Assembly: GCA_009869945.1 (NCBI GenBank)
Contig: WIXG01000685.1
Location: 1 to 26,938, forward strand
Source of the DNA: Mesaphorura yosii
Taxonomy: Eukaryota; Arthropoda; Collembola; Poduromorpha; Tullbergiidae
Reading direction: 5' to 3'
Length of the DNA: 26,938 nucleotides
A program made the position numbers and the translations under genes. This document shows positions 1 to 9,973 of the stretch, one piece after another (position 1 is the first letter of the stretch; the number at the start of each line of letters is the position of its first letter). The notes beneath the pieces were generated by a model that was given only the letters and a program-made list of their open reading frames with translations, did not search any database and was not told the origin of the DNA.

Positions 1-65
1 CAGGATGCACGCATTGACCCCTGACCGCGAGAATTGCAAATTTATGCGTGCGTACGAATTTTCAG

Positions 66-1532
66 GACCAAGAACTGAGCGAGCTCGGCGTCGACTCACT
101 GACAGCGATGGAACTCCGTAATCATTTGCAAAAACTGCTCGGGCCCAAGATTCTGACGGCGAACGCAGTGCAAGAAAACAGGTCCGTGAAGAAACTCGCG
201 GCGCATCTCGTGTCACTGCTCAACACGGAGACAGCGCCCGGCGGCGGAGACAATAAGTCGTTGACCGAACTCATGATGTCCGACTGCATCTTGCCAGCCG
301 AAATCGCCGCCGCAGCTTCCAGCGCTGACACGTTGCCGCCCGTTCCCAAATCCGAGCTCATGACCTTGTTTATGACTGGAGCGACAGGATTTCTCGGAGC
401 TCACATTGCACACGAGATTCTGACCATGACAAAGATACGAATCGTGTGCCTGATTCGTGCCGAGTCGACGGAACAGGCTTTGGAGCGACTGATGCACACT
501 TTCGGCGTCTACGGCTTGCCGCTGCTCGGGGACAAAGACGTCGCGGGGCGCGTGTCCGCCGTCCTGGGCGACATTACGCAGCCGTGCTTGGGTCTGAGCC
601 CCGACCAGTATAACTCTCTGGCTCTAAATGCGGATGCCATTGTGCACTGCGCAGCCAAGTTGCATCTTCTAGAGTTGTACGCCGTCTCGGACCGCGCGTC
701 CAGCTTGCGCACTGTAAACGTCATAGGCCTTAGCCACGTCCTGCGTCTCGCCGTTGCACGCAAGCTCAAGCACATTTTCCATCCAAGTTATTTGACAGTC
801 GCGACTGAAATCACAAACGACGGTCGGCTGCCGGAACGTTTCTGTACCACGACCGACTACAGCCCAAGGCTGCGCAACGGGTACATCGTGTCCAAGTTTG
901 TGCAGGAAGTGCTCCTGTCGCAGGTTGCCGCCCTCGGCGCGCCATGCACTGTGCTGCGCATCGCCGGGCTTTGGGGCAACGAAGCATCGAGCGCAGCATA
1001 CAAGCACACGTTCACGCACGTCGGGTCCTTCCTCAGGGCTTGCATCTCCTTCCGCAAGTTTCCTGGCTTCATTTTTGAAAAATGTGGGATTCCGCTGATG
1101 CTCGTGGACGCCGCAGCGGCGACGATGGTTGCTCTGATACAAAGCCCGGCCAACACCGAACTCGGCGTCTACAATTACATCAACAACTTGGACCGACAGA
1201 ATCTCATCACGCAAGGCTCCCTGGAGGAGTTGATGGCCGAGGCTGGACTCAAGTGTGAATTCATGGAAATCAAAGCTTGGCGAGACGTGCTCTTCAACGA
1301 GAAGCACGACAAGAGCAACGCGTTGCTTCCGTTCAAGTACTTGTACGAGGACGGGGAAAAGGGACTCCGTCTCTTTGAAGTACATCCACGCATCAGAGAA
1401 GACCAGCAAGTGACCGTACAGTTCGACGAAGACTTTTCGAGCAAGTTGAAGAAGAATCTGCCCGAGCTGCCTTTGGCTCAGCTTACTGCGAAGGAGATTC
1501 TCAAAAATCACTTCGATGATGTCTTGAAATAA
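66..1532 (+). CDS. 3' end of PKS/NRPS-type megasynthase: carrier protein plus terminal thioester reductase
   Basis: This is the last coding exon of a larger gene that runs off the left edge. A splice acceptor (aattttcag) ends at base 65 and the frame stays open to TAA at 1530-1532. It opens inside a carrier-protein domain: LGVDSLTAMELRNHL holds the serine (codon 96-98) that would carry phosphopantetheine, and this form is closer to polyketide ACPs than to peptide PCPs. After a linker, TGATGFLG (375-398) begins a Rossmann-type reductase of the NAD_binding_4/thioester-reductase class. Further matches are VHCAAKLHLL, a central TVNVIGLSHVLRLA and the YxxxK-like GYIVSK. Such terminal domains release the carrier-bound chain by NAD(P)H reduction to an aldehyde or alcohol. 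The exon is long, intron-free and visibly more GC-rich than the spacers, which would fit horizontal origin. An alpha-aminoadipate-reductase-like or single-module enzyme is not excluded because the upstream domains are not visible. Confidence 0.88.
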   Translation, partial: DQELSELGVDSLTAMELRNHLQKLLGPKILTANAVQENRSVKKLAAHLVSLLNTETAPGGGDNKSLTELMMSDCILPAEIAAAASSADTLPPVPKSELMTLFMTGATGFLGAHIAHEILTMTKIRIVCLIRAESTEQALERLMHTFGVYGLPLLGDKDVAGRVSAVLGDITQPCLGLSPDQYNSLALNADAIVHCAAKLHLLELYAVSDRASSLRTVNVIGLSHVLRLAVARKLKHIFHPSYLTVATEITNDGRLPERFCTTTDYSPRLRNGYIVSKFVQEVLLSQVAALGAPCTVLRIAGLWGNEASSAAYKHTFTHVGSFLRACISFRKFPGFIFEKCGIPLMLVDAAAATMVALIQSPANTELGVYNYINNLDRQNLITQGSLEELMAEAGLKCEFMEIKAWRDVLFNEKHDKSNALLPFKYLYEDGEKGLRLFEVHPRIREDQQVTVQFDEDFSSKLKKNLPELPLAQLTAKEILKNHFDDVLK

Positions 1533-2310
1533 AGCATGACATGTTCTGAAGATACAAGTGGAACCTTATTAGCGTGTAGATGTAGTTTTCCTTTTCTGAT
1601 TCTGAATTTTGATAAAAGATAGGTTATTGAATTGCTGAACGTCGTGCTGCTGCTCATTCATGGTGACCATTGCGTAGTTCCGTGTGCTTTTTAAGATATG
1701 AAATGGAATCAAGCTATTGCACATCATTTTCGCATTCAAATCGCTGTTGGAGTTTCGTCTCGGACGTTTGAGCGCGGTACTTGCGACAATGACTTAGCCA
1801 CAACATTTTTGTAGCCAAGCAGTTTTGGAGACCATATCGTGACGCACGGGCTTCTGGACTTGTCTACTTATTTTGTCGAAGTAGCGTCCCTTCTGTTGGG
1901 CCCCTGTACTCACGACACCGTGCGGTGATCCCGGGTCGCGGGTCGTGTCATTTGACTTTCCGTCAGGCTTGACTGTTCCCATGTTTCTACGGTTTTCGTT
2001 TAAGATCCTGGGGACCTCTCGCGTGAACGCGCCATTCAGCTAGAGTCGGCTCCACTAATATTTGGCACTTTAAATGCAAGACGTCATTTTTCAGACGTAG
2101 CGTTGTCGAATTCTAAAAGCGTCCCACATTTGTTACATGGCCTTGGCTTTGTATAGCGAACACAACACCGCTGTGCTATTTAAACTTTCTTATTGAATTG
2201 TGGACATTATGTGAGCAAGAGCAAGTATTCAGTAATTACCATTCAGTTCGCTTCGGTTCCTCTTGTTGATCGGATCGGGTGATATATGATCCGTGAAGTA
2301 AGTACTTCAG
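1533..2310. other. Spacer between megasynthase end and lectin gene
   Basis: No convincing gene or exon is seen. An AATAAA overlaps the megasynthase stop codon (1528-1533), but it is probably too close to the stop to act as the polyadenylation signal. The missing first exon and signal peptide of the downstream lectin gene should lie here, yet no clear hydrophobic leader joined to a donor was found. Confidence 0.5.
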
Positions 2311-3450
2311 GAATCATTTTGGCAACGGGGGAGGGATAGGGGAGGGGGTGTACAACTCCAACAACATCACTCTCAATCAAAAGTGGAAAATCATCAACGG
2401 CGCTTGGGACGGGACATTTGAACTGCAAGCTCAGCACAGCAACAGGTGCCTCAATTGTCAGGGGGTCGGGGGAACCTATCTGGACCAATGGGATTGCTGG
2501 GGGGACACGAGGCAGACGTGGAGAGTCATCCAGTTCCCAAGGGTACCCAGCCCCCAACATGGACAGATCAGGACTTCCGTCGGCTATAGAAATGGGTGCC
2601 TTGACAATTTGTGGGCGACCAACACGGACGGAGCTGAGCAAAGTATTTCTCTGTGCGGGCCGGCTTTCGGTAATCTGCATTGGTACATCGATGAAGTGCA
2701 AGGGATCAACGCCACAATCAAGAACTACGGCTCCAACAAGTGCTTGCAGGTCAATGGAGGCGGTACGACCTGGGGCTCTCGCGTGACGCAGTGGACTTGT
2801 CCAACCCCAATCGATGGTGGACCAGCACATTTTTACTGGAACGTTCAGTCTCCGGATCCAGTTTCTTACGGAGCTGTGAGTTTAGCATTGACATGCCTTT
2901 AGTTTTTATCTACTCTACTCTCTCTTATAATGTTTTCTGCTGTACAGGCTCGAAGGTTTCAATTCGTGAGCGCCAACGCACCTGGAATGTGTTTGGGGCT
3001 AGAAACTTACGGGAGTACTGGATCGACTCAGCTCTACTGGGATGGTAAGGGAAATTCAGAAACTAAATAGGTTGCAAATGGTTTGGGTCATTATTTAACT
3101 TTCCTTTCCCCGTCTAGCTGCGGCCAACACTTGGGTCGGGACCGTCTCAGCCATTCGACCATGTGTGCCAACCGAATACCAACTCTGGTTAATTGATTCT
3201 CCGGCAAATTACCTCCAAACGTATGGCACCACCTGTGCTGGGCCACTCGAATGCTTGTCCAACGTCTGCAACGTAGTCTGCCAAAAAGGAGTAAGCACAC
3301 AAAGATTTCAGTATTGAATATTAATATTATTATAATGCTTGAGTATTAACTACACGCGGCTCCATTTTTTATTTGCAGGCCACCGGAAAGCCTTGCCAAA
3401 CGATAAACGACTGCACTTCTGGAGTCTGTTCAGATGGAAACTGCTCATAA
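2311..3450 (+). CDS. Ricin-type beta-trefoil lectin-like protein, four exons visible, 5' end missing
   Basis: The exons read 2311-2875, 2948-3044, 3118-3290 and 3379-3450. Every junction is GT-AG, phases are consistent (0, 1, 0) and TAA is at 3448-3450. The protein has repeated CL-x-W units of a ricin B-type fold: CLNCQG...DQWDCWGDTRQTWRV, NKCLQVNGGG...QWTCP...YWNV, and MCLGLETYGSTGSTQLYWD. These are carbohydrate-binding beta-trefoil repeats. The C-terminal tail, PCQTINDCTSGVCSDGNC, is a short disulfide-rich module resembling a Dickkopf/EB-type knot, so secretion is likely. The frame is open from 2297; an acceptor-like cttcag ends at 2310 and I chose that as the exon start. No start codon or signal peptide was found upstream, so the gene is incomplete as read or its first exon is cryptic. 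Family is fairly secure; sugar specificity is unknown. Confidence 0.72.
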
Positions 3451-3559
3451 AGACGTGGCGCAACAACACATGGCCCACTTATTAGGTGCCGGATCAGCTC
3501 AAATTATTTCAAAATTTCGCCCAGGCCTCTTTTTGCTTTAAAAACCTTGAAAGATGATA

Positions 3560-3565
3560 AATAAA
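3560..3565 (+). terminator. Polyadenylation signal of the lectin-like gene
   Basis: AATAAA lies 110 bases after the TAA of the lectin-like gene, in an A/T-rich stretch. The position suits cleavage shortly downstream. Confidence 0.55.
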
Positions 3566-5940
3566 ATTCAACAGTGAATTCGGAATTGTTCATGATTTTG
3601 TCCAACCCATTCCCGTCTAGTTAAGCATATCTTGCTCACAGTTCACACATGACGACGGGTCTTCAAATCCATGACCGAAAATTATTGAAAGTATATGGTC
3701 AAAAACACGAATTTTCGTTAAAAAAAATAATGAAAAATTTGTTGATTCGATTCAGGGTGAAGCATCTAACTGAACGTTAGTCAACTTCTCGCGTGACATG
3801 TCACAAAAAACGTAGTTGCAAATTTGCACAGTTGCAGACTTCCGCAGTTAAGTTAGGTTAGGTGTTCTTGAAATTCACGTACATTTCACCCTTGAGTTTC
3901 CACCCTAAATCCCATTTAAATTGGTAGTACCATACTAACTTGGCTGACAAGTCTCGTCAGGTGGGAGAAAGATAGGAGGTGATGTATTTTACTCATTGGA
4001 ATACCTACCCTCATTTCCCGGAAACGATGATCTCCTTTAATAGGCTGTATCATGGAGGACCTAATTTGTTAGGTTTTTTATTGTTACCTTATCCTAAACT
4101 GTGGTGTATATTGCGAAGGGCACTACTGTTATTGGTCACTCTTTGCGTAAACAAGTTCTTTCGAGCCCTGCCTTTTTACCCTTCCCAGTATTCGCCTTTT
4201 ACGATTAATTTCCTGCTGCACACTTTTTATCTATCTGGCAGTGCTGTAAGATAACAGTATCTTGTCATGAAATTGTGGATAATTTTTTAATGCCGTTTTT
4301 TTGTTTATGTTTAATACAGGTCTTTTCGTATACCTTCGTGAACACTTAAAAGATAAGGATCTTCGGAAGACACGTTGCAAAATTTGGCGTCAACATTCAG
4401 GAGGCACGGAAGCAAACATTAGAGGGAGCAAGCGTGTAGTGGATGTAATCGGACGCCTATTAACGCTCAAGAGGTTAGGTAGGCGTTGCGTGTTCCTGTG
4501 GGAGGTCAACATTATTTTGCGAGGCGCAAATGCGCGGCGCAGGGGTTGCGCACGACTGGCGTGTTAGTGTGGGGGGGGACCTTGTTCAGGCGTAATTTCG
4601 CGGCGCAGACGCAGGTGTGGCGTGTTAGTGGTGGGGACTTTGTTCATTTCTGGAGGCTAAAAAATTTGATAAAAGTTTTCACTGAAAAAGCCTTTTTAGA
4701 ATGAATCAACCCGAAGTCTAGACTGAAAGAGTGGGAAGTTGATGCAGTCTAATATGATTATTAATCCTCCCTTTTTTATTTTAAACATCAAATTAGTAAA
4801 TACTAACACATGTACCAGGCCCAAAACCAGGCTTATCAGTTTTCCATGTCATTGTATTCCAGCGTGAAGTGACTTGTTGGTTCCTGATTGCGTATTTTAT
4901 TCATTCATTAAGATAACACATTTAATACGCACTTCCAAATCAGAAATTTCTATTTAAAGCCGTAAATATTACGTATTGAATTCTGTGCTCGAGTTCCAAG
5001 TGCTGCCACTGTGACGAATGTGTTTATTATCGGAGAGTCAACTGCTGGATGATACTGGTTTAAACTAGCGGTTCAAAACAGTGCCCCTTTGTGGTTTAAT
5101 CCAATGTATTGAATGTTGACTACAAGATTTCAGCCATGTTTTCTGTCATTTAGAAATGTAATCAACAGCTTCAGTTACTTAGGTACCTTTTATGTCTTAT
5201 AATTCAAATATTCTTCTACTCCTTTTCTTTGAACGGACTCGAGTCCACATCACTGAATTTGATCGGAAACTTCTCGATGAGCTGGGACGCGCGTCATCAA
5301 CTCTCATAATTACATAATTCACGAATTGTGAATTCGGTACATAATAATTAAATAGTTTAAATTAGTTGTAACTATTGGTATAGTAGAATGGAGGACGAAT
5401 AAAGTGTGCGTGCGCGTCCGGACTTTGCCCTCGACCTCTGCTGTCAGCATGGCGTGTTTTGTAAATCTGAGTGCAGATTAACTTTATGTCTCAAGTATTG
5501 CATCACAAGTGGTTGATGGGGCTGTCGGCAGCTGGGTTGGGCTCGCCTGTCTCTAAGCGTACGGAATTCCCAGATATGGTGTAACAACTGTCAATCACGC
5601 AGGTGGAGTACATGGATAACCTCAACTATGAAATTCGAGTTGCTTATGGGCACGAAGTCGAATCATAAAAGAATCGACAAATTCTCTCGTGCTGTCCCAC
5701 AGAATCCCTGACTTCCCCTACAAATAAGGCAATAACAGCGATTACAGTCTGATTTTTCAGCCTGTAGGGAAGGGAAGTCAAAATCAATCTATCAATGCAG
5801 ATTTAAGTAATCATAAAGACAATGGACTCGTCTGACACATTAAAGTTGTACATCAAATAATCAAACTCTTGGTTCGTTTTATTGCTAGTATAAAATAATT
5901 TTTGTAATTTGAACATTTCTGATATTTTTCAATAGACAGG
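3566..5940. other. Gene-poor A/T-rich spacer with repeats
   Basis: No gene is supported over this 2.4 kb. Short open frames near 3979-4254 and 4301-4567 lack a recognisable domain or convincing splice structure. It contains a TTAGG-type motif near 3850-3862, one copy of a dispersed repeat (4379-4480), and a GC-richer imperfect tandem duplication (about 4490-4635) in which GGCGTGTTAGTG followed by GGGGAC occurs twice. Confidence 0.5.
4379..4480 (+). repeat. Dispersed repeat, copy 1
   Basis: This stretch matches 8911-9022 in direct orientation. Shared blocks in order are ATTCAGGAGGCACG, GAGGGAGCAAG, TCGGAC-CCT and AACGCTCAAGAG-GTTAGG. The copies are diverged, which suggests an old dispersed element, possibly a non-autonomous transposon fragment ending near the TTAGG-like tail. 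Confidence 0.6.
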
Positions 5941-5958
5941 ACAGGATCCGTTTCAGAA

Positions 5959-6177
5959 ATGCTGTTGAGATTTCTGCTGCTCCTTTCTTGGGGTGGAATT
6001 TATAGCAGCAGCGTAGCATTTGGGCTTTCCGGACCGATTTCAACTGGTGATGAATTTGTGGGAGGCGGAACCGGTTTACCTTTTCCAAACTCTTACAGCT
6101 ACTGGCAATCCAGCAACATTACTGTTTCAGCCCCAACTTATGACAGTAGAATTGTATACAGGGTGAAACCAAGATAA
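5959..6177 (+). CDS. Signal-peptide-bearing fragment, possibly first exon or pseudogene of a secreted protein
   Basis: The frame opens with MLLRFLLLLSWGGIYSSSVA, a good secretory signal peptide, followed by about 50 polar residues (FGLSGP...YWQSSNITVSAP) and TAA at 6175-6177. No family is recognised. Downstream, other frames give protein-like stretches (CCWIQCQGRSYISDTEYTSF near 6192) that end in stops, so the locus may be the start of a longer secreted protein disrupted by frameshifts, or an exon whose partner I cannot place. No strong donor is visible before the stop. Confidence 0.3.
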   Translation: MLLRFLLLLSWGGIYSSSVAFGLSGPISTGDEFVGGGTGLPFPNSYSYWQSSNITVSAPTYDSRIVYRVKPR

Positions 6178-6978
6178 AATCTTCAATACAATGCTGCTGG
6201 ATACAATGCCAAGGAAGATCATATATATCCGATACCGAGTACACATCATTTACCTTAACGAGTATACAGGGCTCGGATGAAGCATTCCAAGCTTCGTTCA
6301 TATAAACGATTACTATTATCCCTTTCTGGCCTGCAATTAGATGCCAAACAGTTCTTTGTGGTGGTAACTGGCTTGAAGTTGATTGGGATCATACTCTACC
6401 TTTGCCCCCTGAACCCGAAAGTAGCCAATAAAATTTTATTGTATTTGAGTTACATATTTCCCATCCTTAGTGTGCTTATATTTTCTATGAAATCGAGTTC
6501 ATGTAATTGAGTCAGTGTTTTTGAACTAGATCCTTTAGCTGCTGAGGAATTGTATAATTAGTTGAGAACAAGAGTGGTCTTTGCTTTCAAGGCTGTATAA
6601 TCGTTTGTACTGAACATATGTACTGCAATTTTTAGTATATAAGAGCGATTCGATTGTTAATTCTACTATCCGTGCTTGTACATCGATGGATAAGATTATG
6701 TACTAAGATGGTTGCTATTATGCTCGAATTAATCACTTCCGAAATGTTTCCAATGAGATCAATAAATTAAATTATAAATTATTAGTATCAAAGTATGACC
6801 TTTGAGTCGGTTGCTAGTTTAGGTTAGGCTCGGAATACAATGATTCACGGTGATTTGACTAGTTTTCAGAGGTTGCTATTTGCTGATTTAAAGCTAACAT
6901 TACCCTACGCGTGAACAAAGTCGCTAGAGGTGGACAAAATTATTCGTGGATTAGGTGGAGACGGTCACCGTTTGGAGA

Positions 6979-7013
6979 GTTAGGCTAGGCTAGGTTGTAG
7001 GTTAGGTTAGGTA
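6979..7013 (+). repeat. Interstitial TTAGG-type telomere-like repeat
   Basis: GTTAGGCTAGGCTAGG followed by a second block GTAGGTTAGGTTAGGTA consists of degenerate copies of TTAGG, the ancestral arthropod telomere unit. It is far too short to be a telomere. Confidence 0.7.
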
Positions 7014-7472
7014 CAAGGAGCTTAGCAATGTATTCTAGTAGAGCCTAGCCAAAAGCATGTAAAAGTCGTCACAAGCGTTATAACTGTAACCTTTCCGGTA
7101 TCCCGCACATCTGTGCGTGACGATGTGCGGGACGATATGAAGCACGATGTTCAGTTACCTTTTTTTGGGACAGGGTGGAAATTTTCTGCTAGCCTGCAGA
7201 TCTCAAGAAGCAGGCAGAATCTGCGAATGAGCCGAGCTCTAAGGCAATGAAGCAGAGTCAGACTGGAGGCAGATGTCATGCCTGCCACTTTTTTGCAGGC
7301 GATAAGCAGCGGCCGGCAGAGAAGATGAACGGCCGAGTATTTGGAGGCAGAGGCAATCAACCGGAGTCAACATGGAGGTAAAGTCAATGAACCAGAGCCT
7401 ACGTGGAGGCGGGATTTCTGCCTGCAGCTTGCCTTCCCCCAGTCGCCAGCGGCACACAGTGGAAATGCACCT

Positions 7473-7836
7473 GTTAGGTTAGGTTAGGTTAGGGCTTGGT
7501 AGGTACCCACCATGTTATTGGCATGGGAAAGTACTTTTAAAGTAGGGTATGGCAAATACTAAGGGATCACTAAAAATCACACATGCTAATAAGACGGAAG
7601 AGCTTAGTGTTGATTTTCGAAGCCCGGTAGGTTGGACAGCATATAGAGTCGTGACTTCTTCTCTGCGTATTAGTTCTTTGTTCTATTCTTTGCGCTCAAG
7701 TGACGTGGTATTATGTAGCCCGGTAGTACGACTACTGTTTTAGTAATGTGTACGCAAATTAAGGGACGTTGAATTTTGAACTGAACTTATTTTAAATGAT
7801 CATGCATTCCTAACCTAACCTAGCCTAACCTAACCT
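7473..7836. repeat. Segment bounded by inverted TTAGG-type runs
   Basis: GTTAGGTTAGGTTAGGTTAGG starts at 7473 and CCTAACCTAACCTAGCCTAA starts at 7809, so the two face each other across about 315 bases. The arrangement resembles terminal inverted repeats of a small non-autonomous element. Chance pairing of scattered TTAGG runs is the alternative, since such runs are common in this window. Confidence 0.4.
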
Positions 7837-7885
7837 GCCATGCATTCTGAATTCGTAAATATCAACCCAATCATTGGAATATTAA

Positions 7886-8691
7886 AATGTCATTCTACGC
7901 GAAACACATTTATATCGACCTGAAGATTTAGCAGAGTATGTCAAGCGGCAGCCAGAAATGTTCTGGGAACAATTTCTGCAGAATAAGTTCAAGTCGACAC
8001 AGGCAGAGTATCCACACCAGAGTAACTGGATAGTCCAACTGAGAAGGCAGCTTCACACTGTAATTTTTTTGAACAAGCCCCTAGAAACATCCTTTGTGTA
8101 TTTGACTGGTAATTTGTTTTCATCGTCATAAAGTCCTGATGCCTCTTATTAAAGACTTTACTTCTTAAAATTTCAGGTTGGACAAGAGCAACCGAAAATT
8201 ATATAACGTTCAGAAGAATTTCCGAACCCACTAAGTTTAAAATTGAGGACGTTGGAAATGCCAAACACTTCTTTTTAATGTTCTTAAATTTCAAGAATAC
8301 GTTTTCGGTTCATTACATAGGTAATAAATGGAATTTCTGTAAGTACTGGCATTTTTGAGCATGAAAGCAGCAACATATTGTTGTCCAAGTTTGAGCATGT
8401 GCTGTGATGAACTGAGCAGAACATGAAAGCTTACGAGTTTGAATGCATGGACACATAAAACATTTAAGGCATGTTGACCAATCATTCATCAAATAAGTCG
8501 AAACTAAACTTGAAAATCTTTTTCCGGTTCTGAACACAGGACATGAGTGTATCACTGGAATGGGCATGAAAGTTCGAAGTAACAATGGAAACGATGGATG
8601 GATAGGACAAGATGATGACACTTGGCCCGAACCATTGGCTGACGAAGCGGTGGCGACTGGGATTGGTAGTTTGGTTAAGATTATTAATTAA
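7886..8691 (+). CDS. Three-exon gene of unknown function
   Basis: Three exons join with matching phase-1 junctions: open frame 7886-8108 (donor GGTAAT), 8177-8320 (acceptor tttcag, donor GGTAAT) and 8540-8691 (acceptor aacacag, TAA at 8689-8691). The first ATG in frame is at 7958, which gives 148 residues; an earlier exon spliced near 7935-7940 (tttagcag) is possible. The product reads as a soluble protein: MFWEQFLQNKF, then QLRRQLHTVIFLNKPLETS, a hydrophobic patch HFFLMFLNF and an acidic, Trp-containing C-terminal part, GWIGQDDDTWPEPLADEA. I recognise no family and see no signal peptide from the chosen start. Three consistent junctions with no in-frame stop make a real gene likely, although the 5' end is uncertain. 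Confidence 0.55.
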
Positions 8692-8910
8692 GATATTGAA
8701 TTTTCTTTATAAAAAGTAATATTACACCCCTTAAAATTGAGAGGGCAGTGAAATTAAGCACTACAAAAATGCATGATTAAAAATCTAAAATCAAAAATGC
8801 CGACAGCGGGAACATTTCATTGAACAGTTGAGTCTAAAAAATTGATTACGCTATCCAGATGATTTTTACATTCTAAAAAACCTCAGGGAATTTAGTAAAC
8901 TCCATGCGGT

Positions 8911-9022
8911 AAAATATTTGACGGTTGACGGTCAAATTCAGGAGGCACGAAAAGAAGTATTTGAGGGAGCAAGAGGGCCCTTGACGGATTCGGACACCTG
9001 TCAACGCTCAAGAGTTAGGCAA
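8911..9022 (+). repeat. Dispersed repeat, copy 2
   Basis: This is a diverged direct-orientation match to 4379-4480, sharing ATTCAGGAGGCACG, GAGGGAGCAAG and CAACGCTCAAGAG in the same order. The spacing differs by a few bases between blocks. Confidence 0.6.
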
Positions 9023-9245
9023 GTAAGGAAGTCTAGTGTTGTGTTGTAAGAAAGTTGCGAGTTTCCAATGAGTATCAAATTCCCAAGAATTGTCTGATAT
9101 TCTGAAAGTAAAGTGGCAAGAAATCCAAGAATCCAAGAGCTGATTGGATGCGGGGAGTCTGAGTCGCAAGTTGACTTTGATTTCGAACACTATCATGGGC
9201 CTCTGTTTTAAAGCTTCAAATAACGTAAAACGAAAGGTCACAAGT

Positions 9246-9259
9246 CATTGACGTCAATG
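9246..9259. promoter_or_regulatory. Perfect palindrome with a CREB/ATF-type core
   Basis: CATTGACGTCAATG is a perfect 14-base palindrome around TGACGTCA, the cyclic-AMP response element consensus. No gene start lies close by, so function is unproven. Confidence 0.3.
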
Positions 9260-9973
9260 AGCAATCGCACATCATCGCACCCGCGCTTTGTTTGGTTAGG
9301 CATGCAATCGCTGGAACCACGCGCTTGGATTCATGAGCGTGTTGCCAGGCAGCAATGATTTGCGACACTGCTGGATGATCGATGCGCAGTTTCACTCGAT
9401 ATGCGACACCACGTGGGATCAAATGTCAGGTTAGGTCAAAGTTGGGCAAGTTTAGATAAATGGAGTTGGGCAAAGTTGTGTGATAAATGACTCCAGTTGA
9501 ACTGGAGTCGGACTACCCTAAGCAATGTGGTTAAATACTGAATCGATTCATAGATGAGATCAGGCGATGCTATTCTTATCTGCTTTGTTACACAATTGAC
9601 AGGTTATGTTAGGTTAGGTGAGGTTATTTATATGCTGCTTACATCAGGAACTCAGCCGCTTTGCATTGTACGTGCTTACATAGAAAAAAGTGGTACGAAC
9701 CAATTTTTGCAAAGAAAGAATTTTGCGACGGCCGATGAACGAATGTAAAATATTCATGTTCAAAAATTCGGAAAATGTTTGCAATATTGGGTGTGGTGTA
9801 CGGCATACGCCACACTGATGCAGATACGCATTGATTGAGTTGATATTTTATGTTAAGATGTGCGTTGTCATTACTTGTAATGGATTATTTCCTTTGCTCG
9901 TAAGATTGCTGACTTTGGTATTCTGTCGCTGAACCTGTTGACTCTCTGTTCTGGTATGTAACTTACCTTTCGA

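Larger units (their letters stand above)
6511..7885. other. Repeat-bearing spacer
   Basis: No gene is supported. The stretch holds TTAGG-type runs (6979-7013, 7473-7494 and, inverted, 7809-7836) and a purine-rich interval (about 7190-7430) with recurring GGAGGCAGA-like words. No coding signal continues across it. Confidence 0.5.
8692..9973. other. Spacer with repeat copy and no supported gene
   Basis: It carries the second dispersed repeat copy (8911-9022), TTAGG-type words near 9425 and 9605-9625, and a 14-base perfect palindrome at 9246-9259. A minus-strand open frame (9216-9422) has coding-like composition but no recognisable domain or splice partner. Confidence 0.45.

Noticed and set aside
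669..1511. 280-codon open frame on the minus strand
   Set aside because: It is an antisense shadow of the GC-rich megasynthase exon, with no domain, signal or splice logic of its own.
2243..2830. 195-codon minus-strand frame
   Set aside because: It is an antisense shadow of the lectin-like exon. The plus strand has ricin-type repeats and phase-matched introns.
3979..4254. 91-codon frame with hydrophobic stretch
   Set aside because: Composition fits A/T-rich chance sequence, and no family, partner exon or promoter was seen.
6277..6510. 77-codon frame with two hydrophobic stretches
   Set aside because: No upstream context or splice signal links it to the signal-peptide fragment at 5959, and A/T-rich DNA often yields such frames.
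9216..9422. Minus-strand frame with coding-like composition
   Set aside because: No domain, start context or partner exon was found. It may be a repeat fragment, so it is not listed as a gene.
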